A stretch of 45,995 bases of DNA from Coriobacteriales bacterium (GTDB lineage Bacteria > Actinomycetota > Coriobacteriia > Coriobacteriales > UMGS124). The DNA is taken from contig JAFWFL010000047.1 in NCBI GenBank assembly GCA_017515595.1, positions 1-45,995 of the forward strand. Direction: 5' to 3'. Below, piece by piece: positions 32,885 to 42,902 of this stretch (within the stretch, counting starts at the first letter, position 1; every line of letters starts with the position of its first letter). The notes under the pieces are model-generated. The model saw only the letters and a list, made by a program, of their open reading frames with translations. It was not told the origin of the DNA and ran no database searches. The position numbers were made by a program, and so were the translations under genes.

Positions 32885-33682
32885 TTACTCCTTAGACGGG
32901 GCCGGCTTTATAACGGGATGGTTTATGAGGCTTGCCTGGAATCCGGCGCCAAAACCATTGTCAATGTTCACAACGCTCACGCCGCTCGCGCATGAGTTGA
33001 GCATCGCAAAGAGCGCCGTCAGGCCGCCAAAGGATGTTCCGTAGCCCACACTGGTGGGGACAGCTATCACAGGGCAGCGCGCAAGGCCACCAACAACGCT
33101 TGCAAGCGCGCCTTCCATGCCTGCTACGGCAACAATAACTTGCGCATTCGCTATAGAAGCATTTCTCGACAAAAGACGATGAATTCCGGCTACACCTACG
33201 TCATAGATGCGCTCAACGTGGTTTCCGAGCATCTCTGCGGTGAGTGCGGCTTCTTCGGCAACGGGAATATCGCTTGTACCGGCGCAAAGCACCAAAACCG
33301 TGCCCAAACCGTCTGCGGGGGCGGGGCTGCCTACGGTGCCCATATGAGCATCTGCATGGTAGGTAAATCCAGCGTCAGCAGGGAGTTTCTCGGCAAGCAA
33401 AACTTTAACCTCCTGAGCTTTTTGCTCGTCAAGGCGGGTTATGAGAATGCGTGATTGGTTATGTTCTACGAGAGTTGTTACAATACCGGCAATCTGTTGG
33501 GATGTCTTGCCGGCCCCGTAAATGACCTCAGAGACTCCCTGCCTTGAGCTGCGGTCGAGATCAACGTTCGCATAGCCCAAGTCTGCAGAGGGCCTCTGAG
33601 ACAGGCGCTCGTACGCAGCTTCTACCGGTAGCGTCCCTTGCGCTACCTGTTGTAAAAACTCACGTATATCATGCTGTTCCAT
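32885..33682 (-). CDS. larB: Nickel-pincer cofactor biosynthesis carboxylase/hydrolase LarB
   Basis: LarB carboxylates nicotinic acid adenine dinucleotide to start pincer cofactor synthesis. The 265-residue protein has the family N-terminal domain ([20 protein letters not shown]) and a PurE-like core with [44 protein letters not shown] and a terminal [20 protein letters not shown] precedes the start. It sits between the lysozyme-like gene (11 bases upstream) and larC. larE and larA are not in this window. Confidence 0.94.
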   Translation of the reverse strand: MEQHDIREFLQQVAQGTLPVEAAYERLSQRPSADLGYANVDLDRSSRQGVSEVIYGAGKTSQQIAGIVTTLVEHNQSRILITRLDEQKAQEVKVLLAEKLPADAGFTYHADAHMGTVGSPAPADGLGTVLVLCAGTSDIPVAEEAALTAEMLGNHVERIYDVGVAGIHRLLSRNASIANAQVIVAVAGMEGALASVVGGLARCPVIAVPTSVGYGTSFGGLTALFAMLNSCASGVSVVNIDNGFGAGFQASLINHPVIKPAPSKE

Positions 33683-33693
33683 TATGTGTCCTT

Positions 33694-35073
33694 TTAGATG
33701 AGGGACATTTGTGCGACAACCATTTCATACCAAAGATCTGCTGTTGGCGGGCAGTATCTGCACGCCCCTTCATAGGTCACGGTATAACCGTAACCGCGTG
33801 ACAAACCGGCAACATGGGCGTAAATAGCTTCTTCCCACGAACTCCAGACAGAAGATCCCCAGCCCCAGGCATTGTACGGGAGGAAGCAGACAGCGCCTTT
33901 GCCGCTCTCAACACATGAGATTGCCGGAGAAAAACGAGGATCAATACCGTAATCCCAGGCAGCAGCCGCAAAGACCGAGCCATAACCGCCAAGCGGAGAA
34001 TAGCCCAGGTAGGCATCTATGCGTGCGCCCCACTCGGCAATAAAGACACTTCTGTCGTCTGACCAGTCAACTTCCTGCGAGCTCGTGTTATCTTCTACAT
34101 TCTCAGCAGGTTCTTCATAGTATTCTTCTTCCGGTATGTATTCCTCAGGATTCTCTTCAGGGATATACTCGGGTTCTTCTTCCTGAGGAGTCTCAGGTTC
34201 AACCGGTTCTTCCGGGATTTCTACAGGTTTATTCTCTTCTTCTGCAGGTTCCTGAGGCGTTGGCTCTGTTGGCGTTACGGTAGGTTCTTCTACCGGGGGA
34301 GTGACAGATTGCTGTGCTTCAGTTGTACCTGTATCCTGAGTTTCTGTTGCACGCTGGGCTGCGGCGGCCTCGACAGCTGCCTGCTCGGCTGCGGCCTGCT
34401 CTGCGATAGCCTGTAACCTTGCAGCTTCTTCACGTGCTTTTTCCTCAGCTATACGCTGGGCTTCTGCACGTGCGGCTTGAGCCTCAGCCAGAGCCGCAGC
34501 GGCTTCGTCACGCTGGATTCGCGCTTCTGCAAGGGAACTTTCAAGCATAGCTTGCTGAGATTCAAGCTCAGCATGAAGTTCAACTAAAGCGGCAATACGC
34601 TGGCTGTTATACTCTTCAACGCCGTTCAGATATGCGATCATGCTTACAAAACTCGAGAAGTCCTCGGCTGAAAGTATAAGGTCGAGAAGACCGTGAGAGT
34701 TCAGCTGATACTTGTAATGCGCCCTGATGGCCCGGCTTGCTTCATCACGAACCTCGGGAAGCTGTCGGTCTATCTCGGCAATCTTTTCCTGACAAGACTG
34801 AGCAATACTCTCAAGCTCTTCTATCTGGGCATTTGCATCATTATATGCTTGTGCGCTCGACTCGATGCGCATTTGAAGCTCATTTGGCACGGCATCCGTC
34901 ACGGGGGAGCTTTCGAACCCATACATATCAGCATATGCGACGTTCTGTTCAAGAGCGGCATGAGTTTGCAGCATTAGCAGTGTGCCCAAGAGCATACAAA
35001 ATGCTACAATACATCCGGCTGTAACACGCCCGTGTTGCAACGTGACCGGCATGCCTGGGGATTTGGTCCGCAA
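33694..35073 (-). CDS. Exported coiled-coil protein with a C-terminal lysozyme-like domain
   Basis: This 459-residue protein starts with a signal peptide or signal anchor (about 18-45, [21 protein letters not shown]). It continues with a long coiled coil (about 55-215) of the PcsB/CwlO type ([37 protein letters not shown]) and a Glu/Pro/Thr-rich linker. The C-terminal domain (about 340-459) looks like a lysozyme or glucosaminidase fold, with [25 protein letters not shown] and SWEEAI. The first Glu is a candidate catalytic acid. A cell-wall hydrolase for growth or division is the best inference. The start is TTG 35073, with AGGAG five bases upstream; ATG 35052 has none. It heads an operon with larB and larC. 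Confidence 0.83.
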   Translation of the reverse strand: MRTKSPGMPVTLQHGRVTAGCIVAFCMLLGTLLMLQTHAALEQNVAYADMYGFESSPVTDAVPNELQMRIESSAQAYNDANAQIEELESIAQSCQEKIAEIDRQLPEVRDEASRAIRAHYKYQLNSHGLLDLILSAEDFSSFVSMIAYLNGVEEYNSQRIAALVELHAELESQQAMLESSLAEARIQRDEAAAALAEAQAARAEAQRIAEEKAREEAARLQAIAEQAAAEQAAVEAAAAQRATETQDTGTTEAQQSVTPPVEEPTVTPTEPTPQEPAEEENKPVEIPEEPVEPETPQEEEPEYIPEENPEEYIPEEEYYEEPAENVEDNTSSQEVDWSDDRSVFIAEWGARIDAYLGYSPLGGYGSVFAAAAWDYGIDPRFSPAISCVESGKGAVCFLPYNAWGWGSSVWSSWEEAIYAHVAGLSRGYGYTVTYEGACRYCPPTADLWYEMVVAQMSLI

Positions 35074-35110
35074 TGAGACTCCTGACCTTTGGCAATAGAG
35101 ACAAATGCAA

Positions 35111-35139
35111 AGTATACTCATCTTGCAAAACCACGGCAA
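35111..35139 (-). promoter_or_regulatory. Probable promoter of the lysozyme-like - larB - larC operon
   Basis: Read leftward, TTGCCG and TATACT are separated by 17 bases. The -10 ends 38 bases before TTG 35073. This is a good match to the sigma-A consensus. Confidence 0.6.
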
Positions 35140-35299
35140 CTCTTACCTGCAGTTTTAATGTATGCGCAGGTAAACGCCTATATAAAGTGTGAACCAACCG
35201 TGAAGAAGACAAATACTAACGTTATACTTAAAGGTTAAAATAAGCCGAGAAACCGTGCAAAGTTTGGGTGATACGGGATGTACTCCATTTCATATTTCT

Positions 35300-35385
35300 G
35301 AGGACAGAGGCGGGTATACATGCCATCCTTCGCTTTCGCCTCATAAAAAACGCTCAGGACGGAATGTATACCCGCCTCTGTCCTC
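35300..35385. repeat. Isolated 22-bp perfect inverted repeat with a 42-base loop
   Basis: GAGGACAGAGGCGGGTATACAT at 35300-35321 (arm; 22 bases, of which 20 are quoted in effect) is exactly mirrored at 35364-35385. Partial pairing continues inside. It lies in the 551-base gap between two divergent genes, about 230 bases from each start. No T run follows directly, so it is not a plain terminator. The rest of this gap holds the promoter at 35111-35139 and otherwise nothing I can assign. Confidence 0.85.
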
Positions 35386-35624
35386 AATAGTATTCACAGA
35401 TAACACGTCCCCCGTGTCACTTAAGGCAGCCAGATTCTTCAAGATTTTGAAAGATGCTTTAAGCGTTTTACCTAGGTTTTCATACCGTATATCTACAGGT
35501 TTTTGTTTCTAGGCTGATAAATGATGTGAGATGAAGTATATTTTATTAAACACGAATGCAATAATGTAGCGGCTTCAAAAACTACCTGCTCAATTTACTA
35601 TGGTTTAAGGTTGGAGGTATGAAC

Positions 35625-38600
35625 GTGAAAACTCGGTTCTTGGTGTTCTTTGTATGGTGTTTGGTTATAACGTCGCTTTGTTTATGCGGCGCGGCAATGG
35701 CACAAACAAATGGCATAGCAGCCAATGCTTCTATAATTACACCCTCAGGCGGGGGGATATATAACATGTCGGCAGAATCAACCGCGAGCGATCAGTCCCA
35801 AGCTCAGGTCAAAAGAGCCACGCAGGAAGAAATAGCCGAATTATCTTCTCAAACCCAGTCGCAAACAACTCCTTCGGGAGTTCCAAGCCAGCCATCTAAC
35901 CAAGTTGAAGACAAAGGAACCTTAAGCACCCAATCAGATCCTCAAATAGAGACACCTGACCCATATACTGTAGACGGCGACTGGGTATTTGAGGGCACAG
36001 TTACCATCTTTGCCTCAAGTGCAAGCAAACTCTATGACGGAAAGCCGCTAACCTGTAATGAAGTGCTTGTGTATGGTTTGCCCGGTAACTTCAGCATCAG
36101 CGCCACTTGTTCGGGAAGCCAAACAAACGCAGGCACAGAAAAGAATACGGTAATTTCGTATACCATCTATAACAAATCAAATAAAGATGTTACCCGTCAC
36201 TTCACCAGCATAGAAACTGTTCCCGGTCAGCTTGTTGTTAAGCCTGTCCCAATGACCATATGGACCGGAAGCGCAACTAAGTTCTATGACGGAACTCCTC
36301 TTACCAACAATGAAGCAGGTATAGATCTTGTCTCGTATAACACCACAAGAATCTACCGTAACACTTCTGCAGATTATGAAGAATTCTCCTTCATCACCCC
36401 TGAAAGCGAGCATAAAGAGCCCTGGAGCGATCTTGCTTTAGCACTTACCGAGAAAGAAGGAGAAGTACTGTATGGTTTAAGCGGCAGTGTCGTTGTATAC
36501 AGCACCAACCCCCTTACCGGAGAAACCGCTAAAACCACGCTGGATGCCGGCTATAAACTGGCCGTGCGCCTCTATGATAAGCCAGACACAACAAGTGCTT
36601 CCCAAGATGCAAATAAACCGACAATAGAGTTTGTCAAGACATATGTGACAGAAGAAGACCTGCCAACAGAAATACTGTATCTGTTTTTTAATAATGAGTT
36701 TTTCCTCTCAGACTGCTGCAGAGATGCAAATTGGGACGAACCAAGTATTGCAGGGCGCATAGAGCTTCTCCCCAAGTTCGCTTCTCCCACAACCGTTAAA
36801 AATGAAGTAATCATCGATCAAGCACTTGAGAATAATCTTATACATGAGTTTACCGATATACGCATCAGTGTTGATTCGGGCATAACATACTATGACGGCA
36901 AGATACTTAACGACCAGGAAGCACACTTTACTGAAGTAGATGTCACGCACTCCATAAAGGTTGTCGCTACCGGCAGCCAGACAGAAATAGGAGAAAGCGA
37001 GAATTCCTATACCATTGACTGGGGCAGTGAAAACAAACGCAACTTTGACGTCAGCGAAGACCTAGGAACTCTCAAAGTAAGAGAGCCCATCAATAGCATT
37101 ACGATCTATACGTCTTCAGACAGTAAAACCTACGACGGAACACCGCTCGAAAACGACTATGTATTTGTAAGCGGTCTGCCAGAAGGTTATGAATTTTATG
37201 CCTGGGTAACCGGAAGCCAAACAGACGCGGGCTGGAGCCAAAATACTCTTGGGGGATATTACATTCTCGATTCCAATGAAGAAGATGTTACCAATGACTT
37301 TACTGACGTGACAATCGAGCTCGGTATACTTCTTGTTGAGCCTGCGCCGCTATATATCACAACAGGCTCCGCAAGCAAGGTATATGACGGAGCCGAGCTT
37401 ACTGATCCTGATATCACAATAGAAGGTACTGTATACGGAGAGTATATCGAAGTTGCAACCATAAGCACACTCACTGACGCAGGCAGTATAGAAAACGACT
37501 ATGATTTTGATTGGGGCTACACCAATCCCTATAACTATATTGTCTACGAAGAGCTTGGCACCCTTACTGTTGAGCCCTTAATCATAGAAGTTAACATAGG
37601 CGCAGAGAGCACAATAAACTATAGCGGAAGCGTATATGTACCCATACCTACAGTTATCTATCTAAATGGCCTTCATGCAGGGGAATTGGCCTTATCTGAA
37701 GGCAATGATGGCATGACATTTACCTATACTCTGATTACCGGTGATACCTTAAAGCTTGACATAGTGGGAAGCGGCAGTGATGCGGGTGACTACACGCTCA
37801 CAGCTTCGGTTGTCTCTCTGAGCAATGATAGTAACTATTCGCTTTCTATGCCCAAAGGCTCTCAAGTAACCATTTTGCCGGCATCTCTCTCAATAAGCAC
37901 CGGAAGCGCAAGTAAACCCTATGACGGAACTGCGCTTACGTCTGGTGAAGTCAGTGTAAGCGGCCTTATAGACGGTGACAGCATAACTGTTACGGCTACC
38001 GGTACCATCACAGAAGTCGGCAGTACTGAGAATACCTATGAAATCGACTGGGGAGAGGTAAACCCAGATAACTACACCATCTCCGAAAGCCTTGGTACCC
38101 TTACCATAGAGCCTCCGCTTGTCACAGAGATCAAGGTAACTACCGGATCCGAAAGCAAAATGTATGACGGAACACCTCTCACCTGTAGCGAAGCTGCCAT
38201 CGCCGGCCTCAGAGCAGAAGACGAAGGCAAAGTAACCATCACCGCCAACGGCACCATCACTGACGTAGGTACTGCCGAGAACACCTACGAAATCGACTGG
38301 GGCGAAGTAGACCCAGACAGCTATACCATTACCGAAGAAAGCCTTGGTACGCTTGAAGTAACACCAAAGGAGATCACCGTTACCACAGATTCAGATTCAA
38401 AGGAATATGACGGCACACCTCTGACAAATGACAATGTAACAATAACTGGTCTTGTGGAAGAAGAGACAGTATCGGTTACCGCCACAGGAACGATCACAGA
38501 CGCGGGTAACCAGACCAATACCTATGAGATCGACTGGACCTTGGGCACCGCAAAGGAAAGCAATTATACGGTGATGGAAGACCTCGGCACGCTTACGGTT

Positions 38601-40007
38601 GAACCGGCTGCTGTAGTTTTTGACTTGGACTGCGAGGGCAAGATTTTTGATGGTTGCCCGGTATTTCCTGGACAAATCAGTGGTACGTATGCTGACGGAA
38701 ATCCAGTGTTACAAGACTACGAGGTTGAAGATCGAGATGATTATGGAAATATCATAAGCATAACATCCGTATTTTACCTCGTTGGCGAAGACGAGGTACA
38801 GCTATATAGCACAGGTAGCGAGAGTGTCAATGCAGGCGATTTCACTGTCACTCCTGAAGTTACAATGATGACGGGTGAGCAAAACAACTACACCTTCTCC
38901 TTTAAAAACAACAAGGGCACAATTACTCCTCGGGATTTCGAGCTTTCTTTGAGCGATGGTGTCAATGTATACTACGATGGACTTTTCCATGGCGGTAATC
39001 TGAATGTTCTTGACGAAGATGAATTTTACTGGGTAGAGAATGAGAGTATTGGAGATGGTTTCACCACATGGAAGGTCTATTGCACTAATGGTGACATAAT
39101 CGATGTAACCATCAATGGTGGTGGCGTAGAAGATAACACTTACTCACTGTCATGCATCTACGAGTTCTCTTCTGGAACCGAAAGCAATTACAATATATGG
39201 GTAGCAAATGATTCGCTTACCATTACAACGTGGGACATAGCCATTACCTTAACCTCTGACACTACAAGCAAGCCCTATGACGGTACGCCACTCACTGCAG
39301 AAGACGTAAACATAAGTGTAACCGAAGGTTGGTTACCCAGCACCTGGCAGCTGATTGCCGTAGCGACCGGCAGCCAGACTGAAATAGGCAGCAGCGAGAA
39401 CACCATTGAGTACTACATCTATAATGAATATTGTGTCGATATCACGCAGGTCTTCAGTTCGAATGTGACATTAGTTCCCGGCACATTGACAATAACTAGT
39501 TTGGTTTACATAACATATTATATTGATATGTCTAATAATAAGGATGGAATTTATGGTGATGTGCTAGTAGAAGGCGCGGTTTGTACTCCATACAAGATAT
39601 CTGATTCGGAATGGAAAGTTACCCTTCCGGATAGCAGCGTGTTTGAGGTTATATTTTTAAAAGAGGGAGAAAGTAATCTGCTGAATGAAACTCCTATCCC
39701 AGGTCAGGCAGTCACGTATGGTATCTTCCCGGATGAATTACCAGAGAACTACTCAATAGACTACAGAGGCTGTTGCTTTGTGGTATCGAGTGATGAATTT
39801 AGTGATGGTAAAATTATCTATCATTGGGTTCCGGATGATAGAATAGGTACATTGGAATTGAATGGAATAGGTGTAGATGGTTGCAATTACTTTATACTGC
39901 TGGATTACAATGCCTTTATGAATTATTACAAGTCAGTAGAGAGTACTATGTCAAGCACTCAAATTGCTCGAGCACTCCTTTCGAAAGGAATTATTAAGAA
40001 ACCGTAA
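35625..40007 (+). CDS. Large secreted surface protein of MBG-like YDGTPLT repeats
   Basis: This protein (1460 residues) has a signal peptide with a likely cut after AMA near residue 26, a Ser/Gln/Thr-rich spacer to about residue 115, and then tandem domains of about 70-90 residues. A typical unit begins SGSASKxYDGTPLT and has TATGTITDAGSxENTYEIDW before ending in LGTLTVEP. About nine units are clear, at least three others are diverged, and units 7-9 are nearly identical. This matches MBG-type bacterial Ig-like domains of surface adhesins. There is no LPXTG motif, sorting helix or cell-wall binding domain at the C-terminus (LLSKGIIKKP). I chose GTG 35625: GGAGG at 35613-35617 is seven bases away, while ATG 35619 is only one base away. 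Confidence 0.88.
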   Translation: MKTRFLVFFVWCLVITSLCLCGAAMAQTNGIAANASIITPSGGGIYNMSAESTASDQSQAQVKRATQEEIAELSSQTQSQTTPSGVPSQPSNQVEDKGTLSTQSDPQIETPDPYTVDGDWVFEGTVTIFASSASKLYDGKPLTCNEVLVYGLPGNFSISATCSGSQTNAGTEKNTVISYTIYNKSNKDVTRHFTSIETVPGQLVVKPVPMTIWTGSATKFYDGTPLTNNEAGIDLVSYNTTRIYRNTSADYEEFSFITPESEHKEPWSDLALALTEKEGEVLYGLSGSVVVYSTNPLTGETAKTTLDAGYKLAVRLYDKPDTTSASQDANKPTIEFVKTYVTEEDLPTEILYLFFNNEFFLSDCCRDANWDEPSIAGRIELLPKFASPTTVKNEVIIDQALENNLIHEFTDIRISVDSGITYYDGKILNDQEAHFTEVDVTHSIKVVATGSQTEIGESENSYTIDWGSENKRNFDVSEDLGTLKVREPINSITIYTSSDSKTYDGTPLENDYVFVSGLPEGYEFYAWVTGSQTDAGWSQNTLGGYYILDSNEEDVTNDFTDVTIELGILLVEPAPLYITTGSASKVYDGAELTDPDITIEGTVYGEYIEVATISTLTDAGSIENDYDFDWGYTNPYNYIVYEELGTLTVEPLIIEVNIGAESTINYSGSVYVPIPTVIYLNGLHAGELALSEGNDGMTFTYTLITGDTLKLDIVGSGSDAGDYTLTASVVSLSNDSNYSLSMPKGSQVTILPASLSISTGSASKPYDGTALTSGEVSVSGLIDGDSITVTATGTITEVGSTENTYEIDWGEVNPDNYTISESLGTLTIEPPLVTEIKVTTGSESKMYDGTPLTCSEAAIAGLRAEDEGKVTITANGTITDVGTAENTYEIDWGEVDPDSYTITEESLGTLEVTPKEITVTTDSDSKEYDGTPLTNDNVTITGLVEEETVSVTATGTITDAGNQTNTYEIDWTLGTAKESNYTVMEDLGTLTVEPAAVVFDLDCEGKIFDGCPVFPGQISGTYADGNPVLQDYEVEDRDDYGNIISITSVFYLVGEDEVQLYSTGSESVNAGDFTVTPEVTMMTGEQNNYTFSFKNNKGTITPRDFELSLSDGVNVYYDGLFHGGNLNVLDEDEFYWVENESIGDGFTTWKVYCTNGDIIDVTINGGGVEDNTYSLSCIYEFSSGTESNYNIWVANDSLTITTWDIAITLTSDTTSKPYDGTPLTAEDVNISVTEGWLPSTWQLIAVATGSQTEIGSSENTIEYYIYNEYCVDITQVFSSNVTLVPGTLTITSLVYITYYIDMSNNKDGIYGDVLVEGAVCTPYKISDSEWKVTLPDSSVFEVIFLKEGESNLLNETPIPGQAVTYGIFPDELPENYSIDYRGCCFVVSSDEFSDGKIIYHWVPDDRIGTLELNGIGVDGCNYFILLDYNAFMNYYKSVESTMSSTQIARALLSKGIIKKP

Positions 40008-40016
40008 ATACCAAAC

Positions 40017-40055
40017 AAAGACCGCCGGCATCCAAACATGCCGGCGGTCTTTTTT
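40017..40055 (+). terminator. Strong terminator after the surface protein gene
   Basis: AAAGACCGCCGGCAT and its complement form a 15-bp stem around CCAAAC (40032-40037), followed by a T run to 40055. Confidence 0.94.
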
Positions 40056-40184
40056 GTTTTCACATTCTCATTTAAATTATCTCCGCCTGTGGCACACGGG
40101 CTTTAAAAGCGGTATGATATTACCGTTCTGCCTATCGCAAGAGAAGTTCTTTTGAGGCCGCGCATGCGGAGAAAAGGAGTCGAG

Positions 40185-41162
40185 ATGGATCCCAACAAGC
40201 GTCCGGAAGATATGGAGCGCATTACTACCCCCGAGCTTGCAGATGCTTTTATTGAGAAGGCAGTGGCCGAGCTTAAAGCGCAAATTGGCGATGCGGGCGT
40301 TTTGCTCGCGCTCTCGGGCGGCGTAGATTCAAGCGTTGTTGCGGCTCTTTTGATTCGCGCCATCGGGAGCCAGCTCCTCTGTGTCCATGTGAACCACGGC
40401 CTTATGCGCAAGGGCGAAAGCGAGCAGGTTGTTGAGGTCTTTAAGAACAAACTCGGCGCAAATATTATCTATATTGATGCAGTGGACCGCTTCCTCGATA
40501 AGCTCGCCGGTGTTGACGAGCCCGAAACCAAGCGCAAGACCATTGGCAAAGAGTTCATAGATGTATTTGCCGAGGAAGCCCGCAAGGCGCAAGGTATCAA
40601 GTTCCTTGCCCAGGGAACCATTTACCCTGATATTCTCGAATCCGAGAAGGGCGTAAAAGCCCATCACAACGTGGGCGGTCTGCCCGAGGATCTGCAGTTT
40701 GAACTCGTTGAGCCGGTAAAGCTCCTCTTTAAGGATGAGGTTCGCGTTGTGGGCAAGCAGCTTGGTTTGCCTGACTCAATGGTATACCGTCAGCCGTTCC
40801 CCGGACCTGGCCTTGGCGTGCGCTGCCTTGGTGCCATCACGCGCGACCGTCTCGCCGCACTTCGCGAGGCTGATGCCATTGTTCGCGAAGAAATTGAAGC
40901 CGCCGGTCTCAAGATATGGCAATACTTCTGCATAGTTCCCGACATGCGCGCCACCGGTGTTCGCGGAGAAGCCCGCGCCTATGAATGGCCCGTTATCATT
41001 CGTTGCGTCAACACGGTAGATGCCATGACCGCCCAAGTCCCCGAGCTTGACTGGCCGCTTCTCAAAAAGATAACAGACCGCATCTTAGCCGAGGTCCCCG
41101 GCGTATGCCGCGTAGCCTACGACCTAACCCCCAAACCCATAGGCACCATCGAGTGGGAGTAA
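40185..41162 (+). CDS. guaA: GMP synthase ATP-pyrophosphatase subunit (no glutaminase domain)
   Basis: The ATP-pyrophosphatase domain adenylates XMP and aminates it to GMP. The 325-residue protein has the PP-loop LALSGGVDSSVVAALL (about 42-57), then AQGTIYPDILES, the KAHHNVGGLPEDLQFEL block, RQPFPGPGLGVRCLG and the C-terminal dimerisation domain ending in DLTPKPIGTIEWE. Bacterial GuaA is usually about 520 residues with an N-terminal glutamine amidotransferase domain; that domain is absent here and no such gene is adjacent. Archaea have a separate small subunit. ATG 40185 is chosen with AAAAGGAG upstream. Its stop lies one base from the convergent LuxR-type gene stop. Confidence 0.93.
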   Translation: MDPNKRPEDMERITTPELADAFIEKAVAELKAQIGDAGVLLALSGGVDSSVVAALLIRAIGSQLLCVHVNHGLMRKGESEQVVEVFKNKLGANIIYIDAVDRFLDKLAGVDEPETKRKTIGKEFIDVFAEEARKAQGIKFLAQGTIYPDILESEKGVKAHHNVGGLPEDLQFELVEPVKLLFKDEVRVVGKQLGLPDSMVYRQPFPGPGLGVRCLGAITRDRLAALREADAIVREEIEAAGLKIWQYFCIVPDMRATGVRGEARAYEWPVIIRCVNTVDAMTAQVPELDWPLLKKITDRILAEVPGVCRVAYDLTPKPIGTIEWE

Positions 41163-41163
41163 C

Positions 41164-42735
41164 CTAAAGTTCGCTTTCTACGAGCGATAATAATTCCTGA
41201 TGAGAGTGCACATCGAGCTTGGTGTAGATATGCTTGATGTGCGCTTTTGCTGTGTTTCTTGAGATGGTAAGTGCGTCCATGATGTAGGCGGCATTCCGGC
41301 CATGGGCGAGGAGCGAGAGTATCTCAAATTCGCGCGGAGTAAGAGCCGCGTTCTCGGCAAGCTCTTTGCAACGGTTGTTGAGCCAGAGCTCACGGCTGTT
41401 GAGGTCAGCTGAAGTCTCATCAGAGTTTCCCCCGGCGTCTTCAGACGCGGTATCACTATGAGAGGTCTTCTCGGCATCATCAGAGATATCAAGCTGAGAA
41501 GAAACGCCCAAAAACAGGGGAGACTTCACTTCATGCACGGTCTCGATGCCGCGAATTGCTGCCGTGAAGCTGAACGATTTAAATCCGAGCCAAATAAACA
41601 GGAAGAACGCAAGCGCCAGGCTAAGGATGGCAGCCTGGGCACCCAAGAGATCCTGTGACGCATTGGGAATAACCATTCCGCCAAAAGTACCGCCAAAGAA
41701 CTGTCCAAGCGAATCAAGCCCCAAGAGCAAACCCGTAACCGGAGCCATAGACACAAAGCTCCTTGTACCAAGCCCATAAAGCAAAAGCCATATGAGAATG
41801 GTAAAGCAGCTCGAACCCAGGAAGAAAAATGTATGAGCTAGGAAGGTATCCTGTGTGAGCAGCAGGGGAGCAGTGAGAAGACCGGCCATAATAAAAAGCA
41901 CCACGAGCGAGAAGAGACGGTCTTCCTGTTCGTCTTTCTGGATCAATAAATAATACAACAAAAAGAGAAGAATAAAGACAACAAGAAACCTGCGTAAACT
42001 CGGCTGCGGAACACCAAGATTGTTTGAGAAATTATAGGTAAACGATATAATGAATGTGCAGATAAACAGTTTGAGAGGGGGTCTCAGCGAAGAAAGCGGG
42101 TTGGTAAGCTCGAGGTCAGAGAGGGTTTCTCCGCTCGAAATTGATTCAAAAATGGGTATGCTTAAATATGCGAGTGCGGCAATAAGAATAATACTTATGA
42201 TTCCGGCCGCGAGTATAGCGATAGATTGAGACAGGCCTGTATACAAAGGTGAAGCAAGCTGCCGCAGAATAACGCCGCCCGTTACGCAAATCGCGGCTGC
42301 TTTAAGAGAGACAAGGCGAAGCAGGCTGCATGCAAACAGATAGTTCATCCACGAATAAACAAATGCAAATAAAAACAATCCAATGCCGCATAGTACGGGG
42401 CTTTTAAATTCAAATGTGCCTGATGTGACTGTTAGTACAAAGATTGTTATCCATAGAAGTGTCGCAGCAGTTACAATGATAACAATCCGTTTTCCTGAGA
42501 GCTGCTTTAAACGGTAATAAGAAATAATCGCAAAAATAATGTACCAAAATGCCGAGAAGACCGCTCGTAAATTGCGGCTGAGCCCATACGTGCGGTACGC
42601 AGCAAAAGAAACTGATGTAGTAAGTGACGAAACTAATAAAATGAGACCAAGCGCGAGCATACAGGCAAGTGTGAGAAGAGCGTCTTTGCGTGTAAAATCT
42701 CTGAATGGATTCAATTGCAAGACATGCTCTGCCAT
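41164..42735 (-). CDS. Membrane-bound LuxR-type transcriptional regulator
   Basis: The first ~385 of 523 residues contain about twelve hydrophobic segments. Then comes a Ser/Asp/Glu-rich linker (about 395-455) and a C-terminal LuxR/GerE helix-turn-helix (about 465-523): LTPREFEILSLLAHGRNAAYIMDALTIS, RNTAKAHIKHIYTKLDV. This architecture is abundant in Eggerthellaceae, commonly next to genes for respiratory or xenobiotic reductases. GAGGAG precedes the start. The divergent partner is the flavoprotein at 43106-44815, and the shared region contains paired palindromes, so it probably controls that gene in response to a small molecule sensed in the membrane domain. No receiver domain is present. 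Confidence 0.93.
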   Translation of the reverse strand: MAEHVLQLNPFRDFTRKDALLTLACMLALGLILLVSSLTTSVSFAAYRTYGLSRNLRAVFSAFWYIIFAIISYYRLKQLSGKRIVIIVTAATLLWITIFVLTVTSGTFEFKSPVLCGIGLFLFAFVYSWMNYLFACSLLRLVSLKAAAICVTGGVILRQLASPLYTGLSQSIAILAAGIISIILIAALAYLSIPIFESISSGETLSDLELTNPLSSLRPPLKLFICTFIISFTYNFSNNLGVPQPSLRRFLVVFILLFLLYYLLIQKDEQEDRLFSLVVLFIMAGLLTAPLLLTQDTFLAHTFFFLGSSCFTILIWLLLYGLGTRSFVSMAPVTGLLLGLDSLGQFFGGTFGGMVIPNASQDLLGAQAAILSLALAFFLFIWLGFKSFSFTAAIRGIETVHEVKSPLFLGVSSQLDISDDAEKTSHSDTASEDAGGNSDETSADLNSRELWLNNRCKELAENAALTPREFEILSLLAHGRNAAYIMDALTISRNTAKAHIKHIYTKLDVHSHQELLSLVESEL

Positions 42736-42902
42736 ACGGTCTCCTCGTGTCTACACAGAATATTGACATATTGTACTATACGAATCCCAGAAACAATTGA
42801 ACAAAACTGAGTTTCAGCAATCTTTTGCACATTAGTAAATACTATGGAATCCTGTGTGAGACTTGTGATCTATTTGTATAACAGCAGGTAAATCTATGCA
42901 AC

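Noticed and set aside
40152-40184. Earlier start for the GMP synthase frame
   Set aside because: AAAAGGAG at about 40172-40179 serves ATG 40185; the upstream in-frame part lacks a ribosome site and homology.
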